A DNA stretch of 27,801 bases from positions 1 to 27,801 of IMG/VR virus record IMGVR_UViG_3300029625_000019; one strand, 5' to 3'. This document shows, piece after piece, positions 8,572-14,753 of this stretch. Under the pieces are notes generated by a model. It searched no databases. It was given only the letters and a program-made list of their open reading frames with translations, and was not told the origin of the DNA. The stretch's first letter is position 1. Every line of letters begins with the position of its first letter. Made by a program: the position numbers and the translations under genes. The DNA comes from a virus.

Positions 8572-9531
8572 TTAATAGCCAGTTTCGGTGTTGATAAGAG
8601 TTACAGTGCTTGATTTTTGAGTTGTTAAATCATAAAAACCTTCAAACGTAACTGCTGCACCGAGCAAGCCGTCAACTTCGCCAAACGGGTATGCTGTATA
8701 TTTTGCCGCCGGAATTGTTATTTTAATTGTGTGTTTATATGTTGTTTCAATTGTATCGCCTTCGGCTTTTATTTCAATTGCTGTTATGTCGCCGTTTAAA
8801 AATTTTGTCCTTCTTGTTTCGTTCTCAAAATAAACTGTCATTCCTCCCGTTATATTTATTTTACCGATTGTCAGAATATCTTTGACATCTTGCGAATTAT
8901 TTAAAACTCTCTGATAAACGCTACCGTTATCAATCGTTACTGTCCAATCTTTTACTGTTTGCAAATCTGCCGTATTATCAAAACTTACTGTCGTTTGATA
9001 AAACATAAACGGTTTCATTTCAGACCAAGTTGGACTTAAATTAAATGATTCTGTATATTCTGACTTAAATAACATTGTACAATCTGCTGTTATTTTACCG
9101 TCAACTGTACCTTTTAATGCAATTGACTTTACGACCGACAAAGGATATAGCTTTTGCCCTATCCCTCTATTGATATGAATAGTATAACTCGGGTTTTGTA
9201 TTGTTGTATTGTTTTTTTCAAACACATGCTGATATGCGTTTGTAGAGCCAACAAGCGTTGACGTAACTTTTCCATAAAGCGAATTTAATAACTCGCCTAT
9301 GTTATTACTCATAACATCAATTCCGCTTATTTTAGCCGTTCCTTCTTTTGTTCCCGCATGTGAGGGGAAACGCTCAAAAATCCCACGCACCAACTCATCA
9401 GGAACTAAATTTAATTTGTATTCAAACTCTGTGTCTTTTAAAACGGGAATATATTTCGTTGGTGCAACTGCTGTCCCTCGTGTCGTTTCTTTACCTATTG
9501 CAAAATATTTTTGTTCAATTGCGTATGGCAT
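8572..9531 (-). CDS. Major tail tube protein
   Basis: This is a 319-residue beta-rich protein. It opens with YFAIGKETTRGTAVAPTKYI, an opening common to phage tail tube subunits, and has long strands with many Thr and Val, such as KINITGGMTVYFENETRR. I chose the second in-frame ATG at 9531 because the AGGAGG lies eight bases before it but only two to three bases before the ATG at 9537. It forms the rings of the tail shaft. It overlaps the end of the upstream 61-residue gene by 17 bases. It sits between head-tail joining genes and the tape measure, as expected. Confidence 0.8.
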   Translation of the reverse strand: MPYAIEQKYFAIGKETTRGTAVAPTKYIPVLKDTEFEYKLNLVPDELVRGIFERFPSHAGTKEGTAKISGIDVMSNNIGELLNSLYGKVTSTLVGSTNAYQHVFEKNNTTIQNPSYTIHINRGIGQKLYPLSVVKSIALKGTVDGKITADCTMLFKSEYTESFNLSPTWSEMKPFMFYQTTVSFDNTADLQTVKDWTVTIDNGSVYQRVLNNSQDVKDILTIGKINITGGMTVYFENETRRTKFLNGDITAIEIKAEGDTIETTYKHTIKITIPAAKYTAYPFGEVDGLLGAAVTFEGFYDLTTQKSSTVTLINTETGY

Positions 9532-9700
9532 TTTCATAACCTCCTTTTATTTTAATTTTTTGCTTCCGCAATATTTCATCTATTTTTTTATTATAATCGT
9601 ATGATTCAATCAACCATTTTTCTTTTATTATATCGCCTTTTTTTACAAATATAACTTCTTTGTCAGTTACAATAAACATATCTTTAGTCGCTTTAATCAT
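9515..9700 (-). CDS. Small hypothetical protein of the tail operon
   Basis: This is a 61-residue protein with a beta-hairpin-like start (MFIVTDKEVIFVKKGDII) and a very basic helical end. It is not recognised. It begins four bases after the tail terminator-like gene and its end overlaps the tail tube gene. Similar short genes of unknown role are common at this point in Mu-like phages. The start is preceded by GAGGTAAAAAA. Confidence 0.55.
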   Translation of the reverse strand: MIKATKDMFIVTDKEVIFVKKGDIIKEKWLIESYDYNKKIDEILRKQKIKIKGGYENAIRN

Positions 9701-9704
9701 TTTT

Positions 9705-10187
9705 TTACCTCGTGTCTTTTTGTGTTATAAATTCTATATTCATTGTAATTTCGCCAGCACGATAAGGGTATGTTTCAAAATAATATCGTGTATTTGCAAA
9801 ATTAAATTTAATTGCCTTACCGTTTAGGTCAGGATAAGTATTTAATTCATTTTTCACATCTGCAACAATATCAAAAATGCCTCTATTATCATCATAACGT
9901 CCGCCAGGTTTTACTTCGCCTATTATCTGCGTATTTGTATTATACGTTTCCATCCAGCAAGTTATTGTTATTTGTAATATAATTCTTTTATACATCGGGA
10001 TTGAGTATTCAGCTTCTGTCTCGTTTACTGGCTCTAAAATAATGCACGGAAACAAGGGCACATCTTCACGCACGCCTTCCAAAATCTCTTTAACATATAC
10101 CAATCTTTTTCCTGTTGCTTGCGCATTTTTTAATATTGTTACAATCTCTCGCCAAATATCTTCTGTTTTTGCAGGTATTACTGGCAT
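9705..10187 (-). CDS. Probable tail terminator / tail completion protein
   Basis: This 160-residue protein begins with a helix (DIWREIVTILKNAQ) and continues with alternating strands (CIILEPVNETE, IILQITITCWME, ITMNIEFITQKDTR). This resembles the alpha/beta fold of tail terminator and minor tail proteins. It follows the virion morphogenesis gene with a one-base TAATG overlap and precedes the tail tube genes, which is the standard position of a tail completion factor. No single motif is decisive. Confidence 0.55.
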   Translation of the reverse strand: MPVIPAKTEDIWREIVTILKNAQATGKRLVYVKEILEGVREDVPLFPCIILEPVNETEAEYSIPMYKRIILQITITCWMETYNTNTQIIGEVKPGGRYDDNRGIFDIVADVKNELNTYPDLNGKAIKFNFANTRYYFETYPYRAGEITMNIEFITQKDTR

Positions 10188-10738
10188 TATTTTTCCTTCC
10201 CTTTTTCAAAGAACCATTTTTTTGCAATTTCAATTATTGCTTTTTTGTTTTTGTCTCGTATTGTTAAAAACGGTCTGGCAGGTATTTTATGCCCGCCTTT
10301 TAAATGCATTACAAACCCACGCACTTTTGTTCCGTCTTTACGTTTATAAGGCGCTATAACTACTTCGCTTGCTTCACTAACTCCGCCAAATTGCATTTTT
10401 TTTGCATATTTTAAATTTGTGCTAACGCTTGCGTAATCTTCGCCTATTTCTGAATATATACTTTGCCGCAACATTCCCTTGTCTTGCAAAATTTTTATAA
10501 CGCCTTTTTTATTCGGGGCGTTTTGTCTATGTCTACGTATAAATTTAGTTATTAACGATAACGGCTCCCACTTTTCTTTGTCCGTTCCTTCTTCTCTAAA
10601 ATTTTGCATAACGCTTTGAAATAGTTGCACTGTCATTTGTTGTAAAGCAGTTTTTGGCTTTCGCATTATTTCAATCTGTCGTTCAATACGACTTTTAACT
10701 TCTGCTGTATTACTACTTATAGATATATTTTTAATCAT
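10187..10738 (-). CDS. Phage virion morphogenesis protein (Mu gpG / Phage_tail_S-like)
   Basis: This 183-residue protein shows the pattern of the Phage_tail_S / Mu gpG family. It has an N-terminal helix that includes MRKPKTALQQM, a helix FQSVMQNFREEGTDKEKWEPL, then KGMLRQSIYSEIG and YAKKMQFGG. These are the 'filled in W-x-P-L', 'L..TG.L..S' and 'YA..hQ.G' stations of the family. Members join head and tail. The extra segment around residues 125-150 (PYKRKDGTKVRGFVMHLKGG) and PARPFL near 153-158 are usual for the C-terminus. It overlaps the DUF1320-like gene by eight bases. Confidence 0.8.
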   Translation of the reverse strand: MIKNISISSNTAEVKSRIERQIEIMRKPKTALQQMTVQLFQSVMQNFREEGTDKEKWEPLSLITKFIRRHRQNAPNKKGVIKILQDKGMLRQSIYSEIGEDYASVSTNLKYAKKMQFGGVSEASEVVIAPYKRKDGTKVRGFVMHLKGGHKIPARPFLTIRDKNKKAIIEIAKKWFFEKGKEK

Positions 10739-11234
10739 TTTTTTGCCCTACAACATCTTCACTTGCATATGTTTTATCGTCAACTTGCCAAGTGCTTGTA
10801 TCAGCAATTTTAAATATGCGTTTTGTGTTTTCTGTTGTTATTTCTGTTTTATATCTTTTATCCCCGCCCAACGGTTTTATAACATTTCCGTCTGCATCAA
10901 TAAGTTTAATTTCGTTTTTGTCAATTGCATCAAGTATTTCATTAACGTTTGTTTGCCATTTTTCATAACGTTCACTACCGCCTTTTGACGGGCTTATCTG
11001 CGTATATATATCACGCAATACGCAATATCTTGCATAGTTAACGCAGAGGTTAAACACGAGAGAAGCAGTTTGTAGCTGCTCTCTCGTGTAACCTATTTTT
11101 AACAATCGGGACTCTATATAATTTTCCGCTTCGTCAATTGATGAATTAATGTCGGCATCTGTCCAACCAGCCCTTGTTAATGGCTCATTAACTGCTCTAC
11201 CTTTTACATCATCGGGCGTTATATAGTTTCCCAT
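10731..11234 (-). CDS. DUF1320-like head-tail connector (Mu gp36-like)
   Basis: This 167-residue protein matches DUF1320. It has the opening YITPDDVKGRAV, helical INSSIDEAENYIESRL in residues about 28-44, then a repeat of helices up to KWQTNVNEIL. In Mu the equivalent gene lies after the major capsid gene, as here (19 bases downstream). Such proteins form the connector ring under the portal. The coding sequence for residues about 47-63 folds on paper into a 19-bp hairpin at 11047-11094, described separately. The C-terminus (about residues 130-167) is polar and probably flexible. Confidence 0.75.
   Translation of the reverse strand: MGNYITPDDVKGRAVNEPLTRAGWTDADINSSIDEAENYIESRLLKIGYTREQLQTASLVFNLCVNYARYCVLRDIYTQISPSKGGSERYEKWQTNVNEILDAIDKNEIKLIDADGNVIKPLGGDKRYKTEITTENTKRIFKIADTSTWQVDDKTYASEDVVGQKND
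11047..11094. repeat. Long imperfect inverted repeat inside the DUF1320-like gene
   Basis: The left arm 11047-11068 and right arm 11076-11094 pair as AGGTT, a two-base bulge, ACACGAGAGA, a one-base bulge, then GCAG. That gives 19 base pairs around a seven-base loop. This is far longer than the short palindromes expected by chance in neighbouring structural genes. The sequence is open in the gene's frame and covers residues about 47-63. Whether it works as mRNA structure or is a relic of an inserted palindrome is unknown. Confidence 0.8.
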
Positions 11235-11252
11235 TGTTTTTTACCTTAAAAA

Positions 11253-12176
11253 TTAGGATAAAACGCTTGTAAATAAATATCCAGCATAAGGGTCAATAAT
11301 CTTGCAATCGTATTTGTCGCTTACTCTTAACCAATCGCTTCTTACTGCATCTTCTCTCCAGCGTTCAACTAACGGATAACCAGATTTTCTGAAAATATAG
11401 CCGAACGAAATCTGTTTTAAGCCCGGCGTTTTTGGAACGTAAAGTAATGCTGCCGTATCCGTCCAGATGTCAGACATACTCTGCGTTTTACCTTCCTGGG
11501 CTGCGTCGTAAGAGCTAACACCAACTAATAGATTTTCAACTTCAAAAACTTCTTTTAAAATGTCAACGCTTAATGTTCCGCCTCTGGTGTATTTGTAGTA
11601 TTCAAGTAATTTTGGATGCCTGCGAACAGTTAAATAAACGTCTTGCGGTAAAACTAACGTGTTAGGCAATTTCAAAACTGCTTTTCTTATTTTTTCTTTT
11701 GCTGTATCAATGTCTTTAAGTATATCGGCGTTCGGGTCATCCCATTTTGTTGTTGGTGAACCAGAATACCCTGAAGCATAATTTCCTGCCGTCTGCACTA
11801 TATTTGCAATTCTGCGTTCCAAATCTAATTTTAAAACATCAGTCGCAAATTCTGTGCTATCAGCATCGTATTTGATCGGGTCGTCGGCATTTTCCCTGAC
11901 TTCATCAATTAACTGCACTTCCGCCGCCCTTTCAGAAACAGAATAAGTCGGCGTGGAATCAATGTTCCATTCAACTTGCTTCGCCCTTGTCCCAGGTGCT
12001 CTATCAAGCGAATAAGATTTTAAACTTTGTTTCCCATAAACAAAATACTTATCGCTGTCCTTTTTTACGTTGATAACCGGAAATATTTTTTCTGCTATCA
12101 ACACATCGTTTTTATACGCAATTGAAACTTGCGTTAAAGCTGCATCTATATGAACATCTTTTGCAGTTGGTTGCAT
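11253..12176 (-). CDS. Major capsid protein
   Basis: This 307-residue protein follows the decoration protein gene. It has the character of the HK97-fold coat proteins of Mu-like and related phages. It opens with DVHIDAALTQVSIAYKND, has KIFPVINVKKDSDKYFVYGK and RAPGTRAKQVEWN, then a long helix DSTEFATDVLKLDLERRIA, and late TLVLPQDVYLTVRRHPKLLEY. The last motif, a 'peptide that locates a coat domain next to a fixed position', recurs in this coat family. Length is normal. Strong ribosome site GGAGGAA before ATG. It forms the icosahedral shell. Confidence 0.85.
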   Translation of the reverse strand: MQPTAKDVHIDAALTQVSIAYKNDVLIAEKIFPVINVKKDSDKYFVYGKQSLKSYSLDRAPGTRAKQVEWNIDSTPTYSVSERAAEVQLIDEVRENADDPIKYDADSTEFATDVLKLDLERRIANIVQTAGNYASGYSGSPTTKWDDPNADILKDIDTAKEKIRKAVLKLPNTLVLPQDVYLTVRRHPKLLEYYKYTRGGTLSVDILKEVFEVENLLVGVSSYDAAQEGKTQSMSDIWTDTAALLYVPKTPGLKQISFGYIFRKSGYPLVERWREDAVRSDWLRVSDKYDCKIIDPYAGYLFTSVLS

Positions 12177-12209
12177 AGTTAAATTCCTCCTTTTTCAAAT
12201 TATTTTAAA

Positions 12210-12572
12210 TTACATATAAAGCGGTCTAACTAAAACTTCAATAACAGAACCATCTGAACCAGCTTCAAGTGCAATGCCGAAAATATTATGTTCTGTTGTT
12301 CTTTTAATTCCTTTTCCGCTTGCATTAGAAACAATTAAATCACCAATTGCCACGTCTCCGCCAGCAACAACTTTAACAGTTTCACCGATTGCTATCGTTG
12401 CTGCTTCGCCCGATTTTGGTTTGTTTTGTAAAGAACCAATCACAACTGCGTCCGCTGTTGCCAATACAACATTACCATTAGTATCTAATTTTGTTAAATA
12501 ATATTGGCTTGAACTTAAATCGGCACCAGCATCAAAAGTTAACGTTCTGGAATTTACATTCATTTGACTCAT
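12210..12572 (-). CDS. Capsid decoration / stabilisation protein (DUF2190-like)
   Basis: This 120-residue beta-rich protein is built from short strands with many Gly, Ala and Val, such as VVIGSLQNKPKSGEAATIAI and VKVVAGGDVAIGDLIVSNAS. That arrangement is typical of DUF2190 and related head decoration proteins. It lies immediately before the major capsid gene and after the protease/scaffold gene, as in many Mu-like and lambda-like head modules. It would bind to the outer face of the shell. Confidence 0.8.
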   Translation of the reverse strand: MSQMNVNSRTLTFDAGADLSSSQYYLTKLDTNGNVVLATADAVVIGSLQNKPKSGEAATIAIGETVKVVAGGDVAIGDLIVSNASGKGIKRTTEHNIFGIALEAGSDGSVIEVLVRPLYM

Positions 12573-12592
12573 CGCTTGTTCCTCCTTTTGTT

Positions 12593-13933
12593 TTAATTTT
12601 CTTTGCCAAAAAGTTTTTTTGTAGCTTCAACAACAGCATCTCTCATAGAGAGTTTCCGAGTTTCAGCAATCTTTTTTGCTAATGTAGCGACATCAATATT
12701 GCTTACTTCCCTGCCGGCTGAAACTTCTGAAAACTTTTTAGCTAAGTTTTGTTTGTCTGTATCGTTTATCTCAATGTTTTCGCTTTCTGCTTTAAAATTT
12801 TTTGAAAGTTCAGAAAATATAACTGTTTTACTTTTAACAATGTCATTTAAAAATTTATAAAATAAATCAACTGCGTTAAAATCATTTTCACCAAACTTTA
12901 TAACTTTTTCTTCACTTAAAAATAACTCTGTAAATTTATTAATGTATTCATCAAATTTCGGGAGTAAAATCCCTCTATTTTTAGTCTTTAATTCGTTAAT
13001 TTTCTCTTTAATTTTTTCTTGCTCTAACTTTTTAATTTTTTCTTTTAATTCAATCACTTTTTTATCTTGCTCGCTTTCTTTTGATATTGCTTCTTTTTTT
13101 GATGCTGTACTTGTGCCGTGATACCAGACCCACCCACACAATTTTTCAGGCGTTGCTGTTTTCCCATTCACAGATGATATGCATTTATCCCACCACGCTT
13201 TTGGCGGTCTGCGATTTTCCGGCCAAGGAAAACCAACTACTCCTTCACTCTCTTTTGTTATCTCATCAATTGCTTTCCCTTTTGATAACATTTTGCCTAA
13301 TCCCCAACTTTTATATTCTGGGTTATTTTCAATTTCTTTTATACCGTCATCATCAGGTATTACTATGTTAACATCATCTTGTTTATTTGCTTCTGCTTCT
13401 TGTTTATCTGCTTCTTGTTTATCTGCTTCTTTTTTATTTTTTCTTGTGTATTTTAATATTTCTTTTAATTTCTTAACTTCTTCTGGCTTTAACTCTGCTT
13501 TTTTCTTTGCAAAAACTAATTCGGCGTATTCGTCTGTTATCTCATCGTCGCTTATCTCGTCCTCAATAATGTCTTTATCTTTTTTATTTTCGCCTTCTTT
13601 TGTTACTTCAACCGGAACGCATTTATTTAATTTTTCATCCCATTTATACCCTTTTGGACATATAATTTGTTCCGACGTTGTTTTATCATCCTGTTCTTCC
13701 TGTAATTTAACGCATTTCCCTTTTGCCTCATCCCATTTATATCCTTCCGGGCATTCAATTTTTTCTGCTTTATCTTGTTCCTCTTGCATTTTTGCTATTT
13801 TTACTTCTGTCACTATTGTTGCCAACTCATCTACTGTTAATACGTCTTTTTTGTTTGCTTCCAAAAATTTTTTTACTTCTTCTACGCAACAAGGCAAAAT
13901 ACTTTCAACTTCTTTTAATGTCCAAGTTCTCAT
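12593..13933 (-). CDS. Probable internally initiated scaffold protein (in frame with the protease)
   Basis: Within the protease gene the minus strand has AGGAGGT (13947-13941), then seven bases, then ATG at 13933, in frame, giving MRTWTLKEVES... and 446 residues. This is one of the best ribosome sites in the window. It falls exactly at the boundary between the protease-like part and the helical scaffold. Mu I/Z and lambda C/Nu3 use the same nested arrangement to make free scaffold. The product would keep the two cysteine units and the WWDKC segment. Synthesis is inference from the site. Confidence 0.65.
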   Translation of the reverse strand: MRTWTLKEVESILPCCVEEVKKFLEANKKDVLTVDELATIVTEVKIAKMQEEQDKAEKIECPEGYKWDEAKGKCVKLQEEQDDKTTSEQIICPKGYKWDEKLNKCVPVEVTKEGENKKDKDIIEDEISDDEITDEYAELVFAKKKAELKPEEVKKLKEILKYTRKNKKEADKQEADKQEAEANKQDDVNIVIPDDDGIKEIENNPEYKSWGLGKMLSKGKAIDEITKESEGVVGFPWPENRRPPKAWWDKCISSVNGKTATPEKLCGWVWYHGTSTASKKEAISKESEQDKKVIELKEKIKKLEQEKIKEKINELKTKNRGILLPKFDEYINKFTELFLSEEKVIKFGENDFNAVDLFYKFLNDIVKSKTVIFSELSKNFKAESENIEINDTDKQNLAKKFSEVSAGREVSNIDVATLAKKIAETRKLSMRDAVVEATKKLFGKEN

Positions 13934-14554
13934 TTGTGAAACCTCCTTAAAATTTTTTGTATCTTCTGCAAAACTTAATACGTTTGCAGTTTGTTTTTCT
14001 GAATTATATAATCTCGTTATGTCCCCGATACCCTTAACTTCTGGAATATCTGCACCCAAAAACGCAATTGCTCTCAACACATACCCTAAATTTTCTTGTG
14101 TTTCAGGATGCTTAAATTCTTGATATAACTCCGCCGATATTTTTGAATATGCTCTTTTTTCAATTAAATCTGCAATTTTTTTTGGCATATCTTTAACATC
14201 AGCAAAAATCTGATTTCCAACCCTGTAAACTTGCGTGACATAACCAGCTGCTGGGTATCCGTCAGATTGTAATAATGTTTGCTCCTCGTTATGTCCTAAT
14301 TTAACAGGCGGCTCTATAACTCCTGCTGTTATAAGTGCGTTTGTATTTTTTACAATTTCATCAAGCGTTGAAATATCAAAAACCAAATCGTCCTTCCAAA
14401 CGCCTGATTTAAAAATAGGAATACCTGACATATTAACAACGCCTTCATCATCGTTCATTTTCTTTTTCTTTTTGCCTAACGGTTGCGGTATATGAACATC
14501 AGACACGTCAGGGCTAATCATTTCTAATAACTGTTTTTGTTTATTATTTGCCAT
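12593..14554 (-). CDS. Prohead protease-scaffold fusion (Mu I-like) with cysteine repeats
   Basis: This is a 653-residue protein. Residues about 40-205 resemble the Mu gpI-type prohead protease: GIPIFKSGVWKDDL, VKLGHNEE with H88, AAGYVTQVY, and YSKISAELY (137-144), where a catalytic serine is expected. From about 208 on it is a helical, charged scaffold. Inside the scaffold are two near-identical cysteine units, CPEGYKWDEAKGKCV (268-282) and CPKGYKWDEKLNKCV (299-313). An acidic stretch and a lysine/glutamate stretch follow, with a 15-base tandem repeat at 13396-13425 (ADKQE). A compact WWDKC...CGWVWYHG segment lies at 454-480. An internal ribosome site at residue 208 is described separately. 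It follows a promoter and a long hairpin. Confidence 0.8.
   Translation of the reverse strand: MANNKQKQLLEMISPDVSDVHIPQPLGKKKKKMNDDEGVVNMSGIPIFKSGVWKDDLVFDISTLDEIVKNTNALITAGVIEPPVKLGHNEEQTLLQSDGYPAAGYVTQVYRVGNQIFADVKDMPKKIADLIEKRAYSKISAELYQEFKHPETQENLGYVLRAIAFLGADIPEVKGIGDITRLYNSEKQTANVLSFAEDTKNFKEVSQMRTWTLKEVESILPCCVEEVKKFLEANKKDVLTVDELATIVTEVKIAKMQEEQDKAEKIECPEGYKWDEAKGKCVKLQEEQDDKTTSEQIICPKGYKWDEKLNKCVPVEVTKEGENKKDKDIIEDEISDDEITDEYAELVFAKKKAELKPEEVKKLKEILKYTRKNKKEADKQEADKQEAEANKQDDVNIVIPDDDGIKEIENNPEYKSWGLGKMLSKGKAIDEITKESEGVVGFPWPENRRPPKAWWDKCISSVNGKTATPEKLCGWVWYHGTSTASKKEAISKESEQDKKVIELKEKIKKLEQEKIKEKINELKTKNRGILLPKFDEYINKFTELFLSEEKVIKFGENDFNAVDLFYKFLNDIVKSKTVIFSELSKNFKAESENIEINDTDKQNLAKKFSEVSAGREVSNIDVATLAKKIAETRKLSMRDAVVEATKKLFGKEN
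13396..13425. repeat. 15-bp tandem repeat in the scaffold coding region
   Basis: Two exact copies of a 15-base unit (13396-13410 and 13411-13425) and a partial third encode repeated EADKQ on the minus strand. The unit keeps the frame. It extends a charged flexible linker between residues about 375 and 392 of the scaffold. Confidence 0.8.
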
Positions 14555-14573
14555 TTAATCACCCCTATAAAAC

Positions 14574-14654
14574 AAAAAAGCCGAATACCTTAAATGAGAT
14601 TAAAAACGCAAAACTAATTACGTTTTCGCCATCCTCATAAAGGATATTCGGCTT
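14574..14654 (-). terminator. Three-tier hairpin with T-run in the leader of the capsid operon (terminator or attenuator)
   Basis: Outer stem: AAGCCGAATA plus CCT (14578-14590) pairs with AGG, a one-base bulge, then TATTCGGCTT (14641-14654). Middle stem: ATGAGAT (14594-14600) pairs with 14631-14638 around a single bulge. Inner stem: AAAACG (14603-14608) pairs with CGTTTT (14621-14626). On the minus strand six Ts (14579-14574) follow at once. It lies after the promoter at 14744-14716 and before the protease start at 14554. It can therefore end a short RNA of roughly 135 bases or work as an attenuator. Confidence 0.75.
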
Positions 14655-14660
14655 CTTTTT

Positions 14661-14696
14661 AATATTTTATAATATTTTATACTCTGTTATACTATT
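14661..14696. repeat. AT-rich motif downstream of the capsid-operon promoter
   Basis: On the minus strand this stretch reads AACAGAGTATAAAATATTA followed by a second TATAAAATATT. The stretch downstream of the promoter at 20181 has AACAAAGTATAAAATATTA, 18 of 19 bases identical. The left window edge carries a related double copy. Its place 20-50 bases after the -10 box suggests a site in early transcribed DNA where a regulator could bind. Confidence 0.65.
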
Positions 14697-14715
14697 TTCA
14701 AATATCGTTATATAA

Positions 14716-14744
14716 ATTATACACAATAAACTTTATTTTGTCAA
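14716..14744 (-). promoter_or_regulatory. Consensus sigma-70-type promoter of the capsid/tail operon
   Basis: Minus strand TTGACA (14744-14739), a 17-base spacer, and TATAAT (14721-14716): both boxes are perfect. The -35 is preceded by AAAAAACCC, also present at the terminase promoter. It lies 10 bases after the portal stop codon. Transcription would start near 14709 and pass through the AT-rich motif and the hairpin before the protease gene. Confidence 0.85.
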
Positions 14745-14753
14745 GGGTTTTTT

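Noticed and set aside
13179-14123. Open frame of 314 codons on the plus strand
   Set aside because: It is the shadow of the protease/scaffold gene: Ser/Phe-rich, no ribosome site, opposite to all neighbours, and the minus-strand protein has clear domains.
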